NCBI RefSeq assembly: GCF_002291145.1
Contig: NZ_NTGE01000073.1
Coordinates: 163,770-227,769 of the forward strand
DNA: 64,000 nt
Reading direction: 5' to 3'
Source: Streptomyces sp. SA15
Lineage (GTDB): Bacteria > Actinomycetota > Actinomycetes > Streptomycetales > Streptomycetaceae
Made by a program: the position numbers and the translations under genes. The notes under the pieces were generated by a model. It was not told the origin of the DNA, ran no database searches, and saw nothing but the letters and a program-made list of their open reading frames with translations. Below, in pieces: positions 41,085-49,698 of this stretch (the stretch's first letter is position 1; every line of letters begins with the position of its first letter).

Positions 41085-41319
41085 GGTTCAACTCGCTTCC
41101 GTCGACGGCGGCTCGGCGGCCCGCGCGGGCCGCGGGGGGCGGCCACACGGGCAGATCCGCAGCCTAACGGCCCCGCCTCGCGATGGACCCGAGCCTGCGC
41201 CGGGGGCGGGTGTGTGAAGCGGAAGCAGTTGTCGTCGCGGCGCCAGGCAGGAAAATGTTCTGTGTAGGTCAGGGGTACGCAGGATAATTTCCTGGGCCTC
41301 ACCTTGCTGGGAGAAACCG

Positions 41320-41331
41320 CGTATGTATACG
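41320..41331. promoter_or_regulatory. Palindrome CGTAT-GT-ATACG upstream of the DUF6421 operon
   Basis: A short inverted repeat 38 bp before the DUF6421 start, in the AT-richest part of the 284-bp gap between two divergent genes. A possible -10-like GATAAT lies at 41284-41289. Operator function is inferred from place only. Confidence 0.35.
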
Positions 41332-41368
41332 GTCTCCTTACGCGAGGTTCTCCAGGGGAGGATGGGAC

Positions 41369-42766
41369 ATGACGGAAATTCTTGTGCAGGCGGCTTCGGG
41401 GGAGCAGGTTTCTCCCGCGACTCGGGTGGTGGAGCACCCGGCGTGGCCCGTGCTCAAGGATGCCGTGGAGCAGATCCGGCCATGGCAGTCCAAGGACGGA
41501 TCGATCGACTTCGAGGCCGAGGGCGCACCGGACCCCGCGGACGCCGAACTCGTCGTACGGCGTGTGGTCCACGCGGTGGAAGAGTTGTCCCCGCTGCTCC
41601 CGCACGACGCCGACTACCACGCGGCCCTCGTGAAGGACCTGCACCACTGGGCCGACGGCGGCTTCAAGGTGCCCGACTTCCTCGACTCGCTGTTGGCCTT
41701 CCAGCCCGCGGCGAACCGCGCGGACGGCCTCCAGCACCTGGTCGTCTTCCCGATGTACACGCAGAACGGCAACCCGGACCGCAACCTCGAAGCGGTCGTG
41801 CTGCGTATGGTCTGGCCGGACTGGCTGGCCGAACTGGAGCGCACCCGCTACGACAACCCACTGTTCTGCGGCATCAAGTTCGAGGACTTCACGGCCGGCT
41901 ACGACACCAACTCGGCCGTCCTCTTCCCCGAGACCATCGCCGTGCGGGAGGCCCCCGAGCGGTTCAGCTGGGGCGGCATCTTCTGCGACCGCGAGGCCGC
42001 CCGCTTCCGCCGCGTCACCGCGGCCGCCGTCGACATCCTGGGTCTGGACCTGCCCGAGGACGTCGCCGCCATGGTCGACGACCAGAAGCGCTGCGAGGAG
42101 GCCTTCGTGCTGTGGGACATGGTTCACGACCGCACCCACAGCCATGGCGACCTGCCGTTCGACCCGTTCATGATCAAGCAGCGCCAGCCGTTCTGGATGT
42201 ACGGCCTGGAGGAGCTGCGCTGCGACCTCACCGCCTTCAAGGAGGCGGTGAAGCTTGAGGCGGACGGCGTCCCGCAGGCCCGAGACGTGCAGTACGCGGT
42301 GCTCTTCGACCGCATGTTCCGCTTCCCCGTCACCGGCGAGCGCGTGCGCAACTACGACGGCCTCGGCGGCCAGCTCCTCTTCGCCCACCTGCACAAGCAC
42401 GACGTCGTCCGCTGGACCGACAACAAGCTGTTCATCGACTGGCAGCGCGCCCCGCAGGTCACCAACCAGCTGTGCGCCGAGATCGAGAAGCTCTACCGCG
42501 AGGGCATCGACCGCCCCAAGCTGGTCCACTGGTTCGCCGGGTACGAGCTGGTCGCCACCTACCTTGCCCCACACCCCGGCTCCAAGTGGGCCAAGGGCCC
42601 CGACGCCCTCGACCTGAGCCTGCCGCCGCGGAAACTCGTCGATGACGTGCTTCCGGACGAGTTTCCGCTGAGCATGTTCTATGAGGCACTGTCCAAGAAG
42701 CTGAAGAACGTGATCGCCTCCACGAAGGGCATCACGGCGGACAACGCCGAGCGGGTCGCCGCATGA
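41369..42766 (+). CDS. DUF6421 family protein
   Basis: 465 residues from ATG 41369 with GGGGAGG upstream. It is soluble and without a signal peptide. Recognisable parts are VKDLHHWADGGFKVPDFLDS, QHLVVFPMYTQNGNPDRNLEAVVLRMVWPDWLAELE, FVLWDMVHDRTHSHGDLPFD and LFAHLHKHDVVRWTDNKL. The clustered His/Asp residues (HDRTHSHGD, HLHKHD) look like a metal site. I recognise it as the Streptomyces DUF6421 family, whose function is not known. Its stop overlaps an in-frame start of the SDR reading frame, and the SDR and threonine-aldolase-like genes follow, so a shared pathway is likely. Confidence 0.85.
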   Translation: MTEILVQAASGEQVSPATRVVEHPAWPVLKDAVEQIRPWQSKDGSIDFEAEGAPDPADAELVVRRVVHAVEELSPLLPHDADYHAALVKDLHHWADGGFKVPDFLDSLLAFQPAANRADGLQHLVVFPMYTQNGNPDRNLEAVVLRMVWPDWLAELERTRYDNPLFCGIKFEDFTAGYDTNSAVLFPETIAVREAPERFSWGGIFCDREAARFRRVTAAAVDILGLDLPEDVAAMVDDQKRCEEAFVLWDMVHDRTHSHGDLPFDPFMIKQRQPFWMYGLEELRCDLTAFKEAVKLEADGVPQARDVQYAVLFDRMFRFPVTGERVRNYDGLGGQLLFAHLHKHDVVRWTDNKLFIDWQRAPQVTNQLCAEIEKLYREGIDRPKLVHWFAGYELVATYLAPHPGSKWAKGPDALDLSLPPRKLVDDVLPDEFPLSMFYEALSKKLKNVIASTKGITADNAERVAA

Positions 42767-42834
42767 GCGACCGCGCTACCGGTGCGCCCACACGGCACAC
42801 CATGGACACGGACACTGCTCAGGAGGCGAAGATC

Positions 42835-43581
42835 ATGGGGAACGGGGCTCTCAGCGGTGCGGTGATCGCGGTGGCCGGCGCGGGCGGACCCGCCGGGCGG
42901 GCGACACTGCTCCGGCTCGCCGAGGCGGGCGCGACCGTCATCGGCTCGGACAACGACCCCGAGCGCCTGGCCGAGGCCGTGGACGCGGCGAGCTACGCGC
43001 ACGGGGGCGCGACCGTCACGGGTGACACGGTCGACCTGCTCGACCTGAAGGCGACCCGTGAGTGGGCCACCCGTGTCGAGAAGGACTTCGGCCGCGTCGA
43101 CGGGCTGGTCCACCTCGTCGGCGGCTGGCGCGGCAGCGAGACCTTCACCAGGACGAGTCTCGACGACTGGGACTTCCTGGAGATGCTGCTCGTCCGTACC
43201 GTCCAGCACACCTCTCTCGCCTTCCACGAGGGGCTGCAGCGCAGCGACCGCGGCCGGTATGTCCTGATCAGCGCCGCGGGCGCGAGCAAGCCCACCGCGG
43301 GCAACGCCGCCTACGCGGCCGCCAAGGCCGCCGCCGAGGCGTGGACGCTGGCCATGGCCGACTACTTCCGCAAGGCCGGGGGCGCCGAGGGGCCGACGTC
43401 GGCGGCTGCGATCCTGGTGGTGAAGGCACTGGTGCACGAGGCCATGCGCGCCGAGCGCCCCAACGCGAAGTTCGCGGGCTTCACGGACGTCAAGGACCTG
43501 GCCGAGGCCATCGTCGGGATCTGGGAGAAGCCCGCCGCCGAAGTGAACGGAAACCGTCTGTGGCTGACCGAGAAGCCGTGA
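42835..43581 (+). CDS. Short-chain dehydrogenase/reductase (SDR)
   Basis: 248 residues from ATG 42835, chosen because AGGAGG lies at 42821-42825; ATG 42763, which overlaps the DUF6421 stop, is an alternative. The nucleotide-binding motif is GAVIAVAGAGGPAGRATLL (an atypical GxGGxxG), and VDGLVHLVGGWRGS corresponds to the NAG position. The catalytic Ser and Tyr-Lys are in VLISAAGASKPTAGNAAYAAAKAAAE (YxxxK). It reduces or oxidises an unknown alcohol/ketone with NAD(P). Its stop overlaps the next start by four bases, showing tight coupling. Confidence 0.92.
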   Translation: MGNGALSGAVIAVAGAGGPAGRATLLRLAEAGATVIGSDNDPERLAEAVDAASYAHGGATVTGDTVDLLDLKATREWATRVEKDFGRVDGLVHLVGGWRGSETFTRTSLDDWDFLEMLLVRTVQHTSLAFHEGLQRSDRGRYVLISAAGASKPTAGNAAYAAAKAAAEAWTLAMADYFRKAGGAEGPTSAAAILVVKALVHEAMRAERPNAKFAGFTDVKDLAEAIVGIWEKPAAEVNGNRLWLTEKP

Positions 43582-44657
43582 ACCCGCCGAAGACCGACGC
43601 GCGTCGCCATCACGACCCGGAGGTCCGCGGTTTCGCCAGCGACAACTACGCCGGAGCCCACCCGGAGGTGCTCGCCGCCCTGGCCCTGGCCAACGGCGGG
43701 CACCAGGTCGCTTACGGCGAGGACGTCTACACCGAGAACCTCCAGCGGATCGTCCGCAGCCACTTCGGCGCCACGGCCGAGGCGTTCCCGGTCTTCAACG
43801 GCACCGGCGCCAACGTCGTCGCCCTCCAGGCGATCACCGACCGCTGGGGCGCGGTCATCTGCGCCGAGAGCGCGCACATCCACGCCGACGAGGGCGGCGC
43901 CCCCGAGCGCATGGGCGGCCTGAAACTGCTCACCGTGCCCACGCCCGACGGCAAGCTGACGCCCGAGCTGATCGACCGGCAGGCGTACGGCTGGGAGGAC
44001 GAGCACCGCGCGATGCCGCAGGTCGTCTCGATCACCCAGGCCACCGAACTGGGCACGGTCTACACGCCGGACGAGATCCGCGCGATCTGCGACCACGCCC
44101 ACGCGCGCGGCATGAAGGTCCACCTGGACGGCTCCCGCATAGCCAACGCGGCGGCCTCCCTGAACGTGCCGATGCGGACGTTCACCAACGCCGTCGGCGT
44201 CGACATCCTCTCCCTGGGCGGCACGAAGAACGGCGCGCTGTTCGGCGAGGCGGTCGTCGTCATCGACCAGGACGCCGTCAGCCACATGAAGCACCTGCGC
44301 AAGCTGTCCATGCAGCTCGCCTCCAAGATGCGCTTCGTGTCCGTGCAGTTGGAGGCCCTGCTCGCCAGGGACCTGTGGCTGCGCAACGCCCGCCACTCCA
44401 ACGAGATGGCCCAGCGGCTCGCGGAAGGGGTCCGGGCCGTGCACGGCGTGGAGATCCTCTACCCCGTGCAGGCCAACGCGGTCTTCGCCCGCCTCCCGCA
44501 CGAGGTGAGCGAGCGCCTGCAGCGCCGGTTCCGCTTCTACTTCTGGGACGAGGCGGCCGGCGACGTGCGCTGGATGTGCGCGTTCGACACGATGGAGGAG
44601 GACGTGGACACGTTCGTGGCGGCGCTCAAGGAGGAGATGGCTCGCCAGGTGTATTGA
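43578..44657 (+). CDS. Threonine-aldolase-like PLP enzyme (beta-eliminating lyase fold)
   Basis: 359 residues from GTG 43578, coupled to the SDR gene. Features of low-specificity L-threonine aldolases are ASDNYAGAHPEVLAALALAN, VAYGEDVYTENL, VFNGTGANVVALQAITDRW, KVHLDGSRIANAAASL and the PLP-binding lysine in LSLGGTKNGALFGEAVV. It would cleave beta-hydroxy amino acids to glycine and an aldehyde, which the SDR partner could reduce. The DUF6421-SDR-aldolase order suggests that these three work on one substrate; this is inference. Confidence 0.93.
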   Translation: MNPPKTDARRHHDPEVRGFASDNYAGAHPEVLAALALANGGHQVAYGEDVYTENLQRIVRSHFGATAEAFPVFNGTGANVVALQAITDRWGAVICAESAHIHADEGGAPERMGGLKLLTVPTPDGKLTPELIDRQAYGWEDEHRAMPQVVSITQATELGTVYTPDEIRAICDHAHARGMKVHLDGSRIANAAASLNVPMRTFTNAVGVDILSLGGTKNGALFGEAVVVIDQDAVSHMKHLRKLSMQLASKMRFVSVQLEALLARDLWLRNARHSNEMAQRLAEGVRAVHGVEILYPVQANAVFARLPHEVSERLQRRFRFYFWDEAAGDVRWMCAFDTMEEDVDTFVAALKEEMARQVY

Positions 44658-44659
44658 TC

Positions 44660-44985
44660 ACGAGCGTTGTCACGGTCGCCCGCACGCCGGGTGTCCGTGC
44701 CCGGCTTCAGTCCTCGCTGGTCATCGGCCTCGCTGAGCCCCAGGTCCGGGCCGTTGCCCACGGTGACCCGGGTCTCCTGCGGGTGCGACGTCGCCTCCCC
44801 GGCCGTGGCCGTGTAGCGCACGTATCCCGACGCATTGAGGTCCGCGCCCGGCAACGCGCGGACCCCGAACTCGGCGGCCGGCACGCCCTCTGTCCCGACC
44901 GGCATCTCAGCGAACTGCTGGAGAAGTTCAGCCCGGAGGCGCGGATCACGGTCCGGCGTCCTGATCCGGCCGGCCGGAGCGTGGG
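44660..44985 (-). pseudogene. Remnant of an unidentified protein-coding gene
   Basis: One leftward frame reads as a coherent peptide with strong third-base GC: PDRDPRLRAELLQQFAEMPV, GTEGVPAAEFGVRALPGADL, NASGYVRYTATAGEATSHPQ and VTVGNGPDLGLSEADDQRG. It has no credible start or stop at its edges and is flanked by the ends of the aldolase and acyltransferase genes. It looks like the inner or C-terminal part of a lost gene, beta-rich, perhaps secreted. The family is not recognised. Confidence 0.4.
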
Positions 44986-44988
44986 GTG

Positions 44989-45717
44989 TCAGCGTGCCTC
45001 GGCCGCGCGGACCTCTTCCGGTGTCGGCGCGGTGCCGCCGAGGTGGGCCGGCATCCACCAGGTGTCGTTCGCGTCCCTGGGGCGCACCGGGTAGGCGCGC
45101 TGGGCGGCCTCCAGCAGTTCCTGGACGCGCTCGCGCAGCTGCCGGGTGATGGCGCCGGCGTACTTGTCGCGGGAGGCCTCGAGCGCCTCGCCGACCCGGA
45201 TGGTGATCGGGGTGTGGCTGCGCTTGAAGTTGCGCGGGTGGCCCTTGGTCCACAGCCGCTGCGTGCCCCACACTGCCATCGGGATCAGCGGAACGCCCGC
45301 TTCCTGGGCCAGACGCGCGGCGCCCGACTTGAAGGTCTTCAGCGTGAACGACGGCGAGATGGTGGCCTCCGGGAAGACCCCGATGATCTCGCCGGACCGC
45401 AGCGAGTCCAGCGCGTGCGCGTACGCCGCCTCGCCCTGATTGCGGTCGACCGGGATGTGCTTCATACCGCGCATCAGCGGACCGGAGATCTTGTGGCGGA
45501 AGACGGACTCCTTCGCCATGAAACGAACGAGACGTTTCTGCGGGAGCGCCGCCAGTCCGTTGAAGACGAAGTCCAGGTAGCTGATGTGATTGCTCACCAG
45601 CACGGCACCGCCCGAGCGGGGGATGTTCTCCGAACCCTTGCAGTCGATCTTGAGGTCCCACGCCTTGAACAACGCCTGGGCGAGACCAACGACGGGACGG
45701 TAGACAAGCTCAGCCAT
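44989..45717 (-). CDS. plsC: 1-acyl-sn-glycerol-3-phosphate acyltransferase (PlsC family)
   Basis: 242 residues from ATG (complement of 45715-45717). The acyltransferase blocks are all present: VLVSNHISYLDFVFNG (NH-x4-D; block I), VRFMAKESVFRHKISGPLMRGMKHIPVDR (block II), IGVFPEATISPSF (block III, with FPEATIS in place of FPEGTRS) and VPLIPMAVWGTQRLW (block IV). It puts the second acyl chain on lysophosphatidic acid in phospholipid synthesis. The C-terminus has a short extension (RDANDTWWMPAHLGGTAPTP) typical of actinobacterial members. Confidence 0.94.
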   Translation of the reverse strand: MAELVYRPVVGLAQALFKAWDLKIDCKGSENIPRSGGAVLVSNHISYLDFVFNGLAALPQKRLVRFMAKESVFRHKISGPLMRGMKHIPVDRNQGEAAYAHALDSLRSGEIIGVFPEATISPSFTLKTFKSGAARLAQEAGVPLIPMAVWGTQRLWTKGHPRNFKRSHTPITIRVGEALEASRDKYAGAITRQLRERVQELLEAAQRAYPVRPRDANDTWWMPAHLGGTAPTPEEVRAAEAR

Positions 45718-45905
45718 GGACGGTGTGGGCCCTTCCTTCTCTGCCTGGGAAGGGAGCTCCAGGCGGAAAGTTACGCGGCCGTAGGTTTACGGCATCTCGC
45801 AGATCGTGCCCGAAGAACGGACGGGTAGCCAGTCCTGGTGCCCGCCGACAGCGAGATTCTCGTCACGTCCACTCCCATGACCCACCTCGGCGTTTTAAGG
45901 CGGCT

Positions 45906-46331
45906 TTACTGCGCGCGTACCGTTGCCCGCCGTGCGAGCAGGTACATCTCGCATCCCAGGCAGTACCCGAACGCCGCGTTCAGGAAGGCGGCCGCGAGCG
46001 CGGCACCGGTGGCGGCGATTCCCAGCCAGTCCGGCCCGAGCGTGTAACCGACGAGTCCGACGCCCGCGAAGACGAGCCCCACCGCCTGCGCGAACCGCGG
46101 AGGCTCCGGCGCCTCGAACTCGGTCGGCGGCCCGATCCGCGGCCGCACCACCTTGCGGAACAGCCAGCCGTACGGTGAACGGCCCACCCCGCCCGCCGTC
46201 CCCGACGCGAACGCCAGCGTCTGCCACGCCAGCAGCCAGGCGCTGCCTGTGATCAGCGCGACCGCCAGTACGACGGTCGTCATGGCCGCACCGAAGCGCG
46301 GTCCCCTCACATCAATGTCCATGGGGTTCAT
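45906..46331 (-). CDS. DUF4395 membrane protein
   Basis: 141 residues from ATG (complement of 46329-46331); ATG at 46322 is the alternative. It starts MDIDVRGPRFGAAM, the usual DUF4395 N-terminus, and has four membrane helices: TTVVLAVALITGSAWLL, WQTLAFASGTAGG, AQAVGLVFAGVGLVGYTLG and GIAATGAALAAAFLNAAFGYC, the last with a Cys pair GYCLGCEMY. The family pairs with thioredoxins; here a thioredoxin-like gene starts 62 bp away in the opposite direction. The pair may handle thiol redox or sulfur transfer at the membrane. Confidence 0.9.
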   Translation of the reverse strand: MNPMDIDVRGPRFGAAMTTVVLAVALITGSAWLLAWQTLAFASGTAGGVGRSPYGWLFRKVVRPRIGPPTEFEAPEPPRFAQAVGLVFAGVGLVGYTLGPDWLGIAATGAALAAAFLNAAFGYCLGCEMYLLARRATVRAQ

Positions 46332-46393
46332 GGGAACCAAGCATTCCGCAGCGGGAGGGGTTCGGGGAGCCGGGAATCTTTGCGGTCTCGTGA

Positions 46394-46822
46394 ATGCTTG
46401 TGCAGATGATGACCGGACTCGTGGTGTGCGTGGCGGTGCTCGCGCTGGCGAGCGCCTACGGAGTGCTGCATCGGCGGCGGAGCGGGAGGGTACGGGTGCG
46501 CGGGCGCGACGACGGAAAGCGGCTCGGCGCGGCCGAACTGGGCGGGCCGCTCGGCCAGCGCGCCACACTCGTCCAGTTCTCCAGCGCCTTCTGCGCCCCC
46601 TGCCGGGCGACCCGACGGGTCCTGGGCGAGGTGGCCGACATGGTCCCGGGCGTGACCCACGTGGAGATCGACGCCGAGGACCACCTCGACCTCGTCCGCG
46701 AACTCGACATCCTCAAGACCCCGACCGTGCTGGTCCTGGACGCCGACGGCCGGGTCGTACGGCGTGCCACCGGCCAGCCGCGCAAGGCCGACGTGATCGC
46801 CGCGCTGGGGGAGGCCGTGTGA
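46394..46822 (+). CDS. Membrane-anchored thioredoxin-like protein
   Basis: 142 residues from ATG 46394 (ATG 46406/46409 possible). An N-terminal membrane helix (MMTGLVVCVAVLALASAYGV) is followed by a basic linker and a thioredoxin fold: ATLVQFSSAFCAPCRATRRVL with the active site CAPC, HVEIDAEDHLDLVRELDILKTPTVLVLDADGRVV with the cis-proline, and PRKADVIAALGEAV. It would be a thiol-disulfide oxidoreductase tethered to the membrane. Divergent from the DUF4395 gene. Confidence 0.93.
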   Translation: MLVQMMTGLVVCVAVLALASAYGVLHRRRSGRVRVRGRDDGKRLGAAELGGPLGQRATLVQFSSAFCAPCRATRRVLGEVADMVPGVTHVEIDAEDHLDLVRELDILKTPTVLVLDADGRVVRRATGQPRKADVIAALGEAV

Positions 46823-46925
46823 GTGCGGTGGGGGCCGACGTGAGGGCGGTGGTGCCGGCGTGAGGCATCTCCCATATCCCGGGACGTACTTGACTGTGCG
46901 CACCACCTATCGTCAACCTGACCGT

Positions 46926-47006
46926 ATGCCTTCGGAACTCCTTCTCTTCGGGCGGGTCCACGTCGACCTCGCCCGTACCGCGAGCGCGCGCTGTCCGGGC
47001 TGTTGA
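46926..47006 (+). CDS. Sulfur-responsive type leader peptide
   Basis: A 26-residue frame from ATG 46926, ending RVHVDLARTASARCPGC and then TGA. The core 'HVDL.R..SA.C' is the mark of short Streptomyces leader peptides found upstream of sulfur- and cysteine-related genes. The Cys codons at positions 23 and 26 next to the stop suit ribosome stalling when cysteine is short. The flavin reductase gene starts 45 bases later. The peptide probably controls that gene by attenuation or coupled translation. Confidence 0.75.
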   Translation: MPSELLLFGRVHVDLARTASARCPGC

Positions 47007-47050
47007 GCAGCCACGGACCTGATCGCCACTCCTCGCAGAAGGACCACTCC

Positions 47051-47560
47051 ATGACGGCCACGCCCGGCCTCGGCACCCCCCGGCTCGCCTCTCCCGACCT
47101 GCTGCGCTCCGTCTTCCGGCGGCACGCGGCGGGAGTCGCCGTGATCACCGCGCGCGGCGACGCCGGCCCGGTCGGCTTCACCGCCACCTCCCTCACCTCG
47201 GTCTCCGCCGAGCCGCCGCTCCTCTCCTTCGGTATCGGCACGGGTGCCTCCAGCTGGCCCGCGATATCCGAGGCCGACCACGTCGGCGTGCACATACTCG
47301 GTGAGCACCAGCAGGACCTGGCCGCCACCTTCGCCCGCAGCGGCGCCGACCGCTTCGGCCCGGCGACCTCCTGGCACGAGGGCCCCGAGGGCGTCCCCGT
47401 CCTCGACGACGTCCAAGCGTGGTTGGTGTGCCGGGTCGCCGGACGCGTACCGGCTGGCGACCACCGCATCGTGGTGGCCGAGGTCGTTCTCGGCGACCCC
47501 ACCGGCCCCGGCCGGCCGCTGCTCTACCACCAGGGGCGGTTCCACGGCCTGCGTGACTGA
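47051..47560 (+). CDS. Flavin reductase (FMN-binding split-barrel)
   Basis: 169 residues from ATG 47051 with AGAAGGA upstream. The flavin-reductase core is clear: DLLRSVFRRHAAGVAVITARG, PVGFTATSLTSVSAEPPLLSFGI (the FMN-binding FTATS-x5-PP), DHVGVHILGEHQQDLAATFA, and DHRIVVAEVVLGDP ... PLLYHQGRFHGL. It reduces FMN/FAD with NAD(P)H to feed a monooxygenase. The upstream leader peptide links it to sulfur supply, for instance alkanesulfonate use. No partner monooxygenase is nearby. Confidence 0.93.
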   Translation: MTATPGLGTPRLASPDLLRSVFRRHAAGVAVITARGDAGPVGFTATSLTSVSAEPPLLSFGIGTGASSWPAISEADHVGVHILGEHQQDLAATFARSGADRFGPATSWHEGPEGVPVLDDVQAWLVCRVAGRVPAGDHRIVVAEVVLGDPTGPGRPLLYHQGRFHGLRD

Positions 47561-47581
47561 TCGGCTCGCCCCTTCCTCAGC

Positions 47582-47626
47582 GAAGTCGCCGAAGTCCCCG
47601 AAGTCGCCGAAGCCGTTGAAGTCGTC
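47582..47626. repeat. Five 9-bp tandem repeats (GAAGTCGCC)
   Basis: GAAGTCGCC, GAAGTCCCC, GAAGTCGCC, GAAGCCGTT and GAAGTCGTC follow one another directly after the flavin reductase. The 268-bp gap to etfB holds nothing else except an AT-rich stretch near 47716-47732. Confidence 0.7.
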
Positions 47627-47829
47627 GAGTGCGAAGCCGTCGAGTTCCGATTACGCTGCGTTGCAAAGGTCACAGTTCAAAGCGCTTGCTTAGCGGGAAC
47701 GAACTGGGTGTACTGACGAGTAATATTTTGGTCGGAGCGCAGGTCGCCCCGACCGGGATCGGCCGCTTGGGGCGCCTATGCTGCCTGCAAGAGGCAGCAG
47801 AGAAATGTCGATGCAGTAGGAGAGCCGGC

Positions 47830-48618
47830 GTGAGCTTGAGGATCGTTGTCACTGTGAAGTACGTGCCCGACGCCACTGGCGACCGGCACTTCGCCGATGA
47901 CCTGACCGTCGACCGGGACGACGTGGACGGTCTGCTCTCCGAGCTCGACGAGTACGCGGTCGAGCAGGCGCTGCAGATCTCCGAGAACTCCGACGACGAC
48001 GTGGAGATCACCGTCCTGACGGTGGGCCCGGAGGACGCCAAGGACGCGCTGCGCAAGGCGCTGTCCATGGGCGCCGACAAGGCCGTCCACGTCGAGGACG
48101 ACGACCTGCACGGCACCGACGCCATCGGCACCTCGCTGGTGCTGGCCAAGGCCATCGAGAAGGCCGGTTACGACCTGGTGATCTCCGGCATGGCGTCCAC
48201 CGACGGCACCATGGGCGTCGTACCCGCCCTGCTCGCGGAGCGCCTGGGCGTCCCGCAGGTCACACTGCTGTCCGAGGTCTCGGTCGAGGACGGCACCGTC
48301 AAGGGCCGCCGGGACGGCGACGCCGCCTCCGAGCAGCTCGAGGCCTCCCTCCCCGCGGTCGTGTCGGTGACCGACCAGTCGGGCGAGGCGCGTTACCCGT
48401 CCTTCAAGGGCATCATGGCGGCCAAGAAGAAGCCGGTTCAGTCCTGGGACCTGTCGGATCTGGACCTGGAGGCCGAGGAGGTCGGTCTCGAGGGCTCCTA
48501 CACGGTCGTGGACTCCGCGGTGGAGCGTCCGGCCCGCACGGCCGGCACGATCGTCAAGGACGAGGGCGAGGGCGGCAAGCAGCTCGCTGAGTTCCTCGCG
48601 AGCCAGAAGTTCATCTAA
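47830..48618 (+). CDS. etfB: Electron transfer flavoprotein, beta subunit
   Basis: 262 residues from GTG 47830 with AGGAGA at 47816-47821. It has the ETF-beta pattern: RIVVTVKYVPDATGDRHF, ELDEYAVEQALQI, VTVLTVGPEDAKDALRKALSMGADKAVHV, TSLVLAKAIEKAGYDLVISGMASTDGTMGVVPALLAE and the conserved SFKGIMAAKKKP. With the alpha subunit it carries electrons from acyl-CoA dehydrogenases to the respiratory chain. The alpha gene follows after 55 bp in the same direction, forming an operon. Confidence 0.96.
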   Translation: MSLRIVVTVKYVPDATGDRHFADDLTVDRDDVDGLLSELDEYAVEQALQISENSDDDVEITVLTVGPEDAKDALRKALSMGADKAVHVEDDDLHGTDAIGTSLVLAKAIEKAGYDLVISGMASTDGTMGVVPALLAERLGVPQVTLLSEVSVEDGTVKGRRDGDAASEQLEASLPAVVSVTDQSGEARYPSFKGIMAAKKKPVQSWDLSDLDLEAEEVGLEGSYTVVDSAVERPARTAGTIVKDEGEGGKQLAEFLASQKFI

Positions 48619-48673
48619 AGGCTCGTAGTTCGCTGACCGCCCCTGAAACTTTCGTAAGCAGGAGAGCAATCCC

Positions 48674-49636
48674 ATGGCTGAAGTTCTCGTCTACGTCGAC
48701 CACGTGGACGGTGCCGTCCGCAAGCCCACCCTGGAGCTGCTGACCCTGGCCCGCCGCATCGGCGAGCCGGTCGCTGTCGCGCTGGGCAACGGCGCCGCCG
48801 ACACCGCCGTCACCCTCGCCGAGCACGGCGCGGTCAAGGTCCTCACCCACGACGCCGCCGAGTACGCCGACTACCTGGTCGTCCCGAAGGTCGACGCCCT
48901 CCAGGCCGCGTACGAGGCCGTCTCCCCGGCCGCCGTGCTGGTCCCCTCCTCCGCGGAGGGCAAGGAGATCGCCGCCCGTCTGGCGCTGCGCATCGGTTCC
49001 GGCATCATCACCGACGCCGTCGACCTGGAGGCCGGCGACGAGGGCCCGGTGGCCACCCAGTCGGTGTTCGCCGCCGCCTTCACCACCAAGTCCCGTGTCT
49101 CCAAGGGCACCCCGGTCATCACGGTCAAGCCGAACTCGGCCGCCGTGGAGGCCGCCCCGGCCAACGCCGCAGTCGAGGCACTGGAGGTGACCTTCTCGGA
49201 GAAGGCCACCGGCACCAAGGTCACCGCTCGCACCCCGCGCGAGTCGACCGGCCGTCCGGAGCTGACCGAGGCCGCGATCGTGGTCTCCGGCGGCCGTGGC
49301 GTCAACGGCGCGGAGAACTTCGCGATCATCGAGGCCCTAGCCGACTCCCTCGGTGCGGCCGTCGGTGCCTCGCGTGCGGCGGTGGACGCGGGCTGGTACC
49401 CGCACACCAACCAGGTCGGCCAGACCGGCAAGTCCGTCTCCCCGCAGCTGTACATCGCCTCCGGCATCTCGGGCGCGATCCAGCACCGGGCCGGTATGCA
49501 GACCTCGAAGACGATCGTGGCGGTCAACAAGGACGCCGAGGCCCCGATCTTCGACCTCGTCGACTACGGCGTGGTCGGCGACCTCTTCGACGTCGTCCCG
49601 CAGCTCACCGAGGAGATCAAGGCCCGCAAGGGCTGA
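48674..49636 (+). CDS. etfA: Electron transfer flavoprotein, alpha subunit
   Basis: 320 residues from ATG 48674 with AGGAGAG upstream. It starts [21 protein letters not shown] and has the C-terminal FAD domain with [67 protein letters not shown] and [30 protein letters not shown], all strongly conserved in ETF-alpha. It binds FAD and partners the beta subunit encoded just before. A bidirectional terminator follows at 49656-49695. Confidence 0.97.
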   Translation: MAEVLVYVDHVDGAVRKPTLELLTLARRIGEPVAVALGNGAADTAVTLAEHGAVKVLTHDAAEYADYLVVPKVDALQAAYEAVSPAAVLVPSSAEGKEIAARLALRIGSGIITDAVDLEAGDEGPVATQSVFAAAFTTKSRVSKGTPVITVKPNSAAVEAAPANAAVEALEVTFSEKATGTKVTARTPRESTGRPELTEAAIVVSGGRGVNGAENFAIIEALADSLGAAVGASRAAVDAGWYPHTNQVGQTGKSVSPQLYIASGISGAIQHRAGMQTSKTIVAVNKDAEAPIFDLVDYGVVGDLFDVVPQLTEEIKARKG

Positions 49637-49655
49637 TTCCAGCTCTCGGGAGTAC

Positions 49656-49695
49656 GAGGCCCCCGTGACCGCTTCAAGGCGGTCGCGGGGGCCTC
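49656..49695. terminator. Bidirectional terminator between etfA and the leftward phosphatase gene
   Basis: GAGGCCCCCG (49656-49665) pairs with CGGGGGCCTC (49686-49695), with GACCGC/GCGGTC continuing the stem inside. It lies in the 62 bp between convergent genes. Confidence 0.85.
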
Positions 49696-49698
49696 GGC

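Noticed and set aside
47582..47730. Lys/Ser/Pro-rich frame after the flavin reductase
   Set aside because: It is only the 9-bp tandem repeat read as KSP; no start or ribosome binding site.
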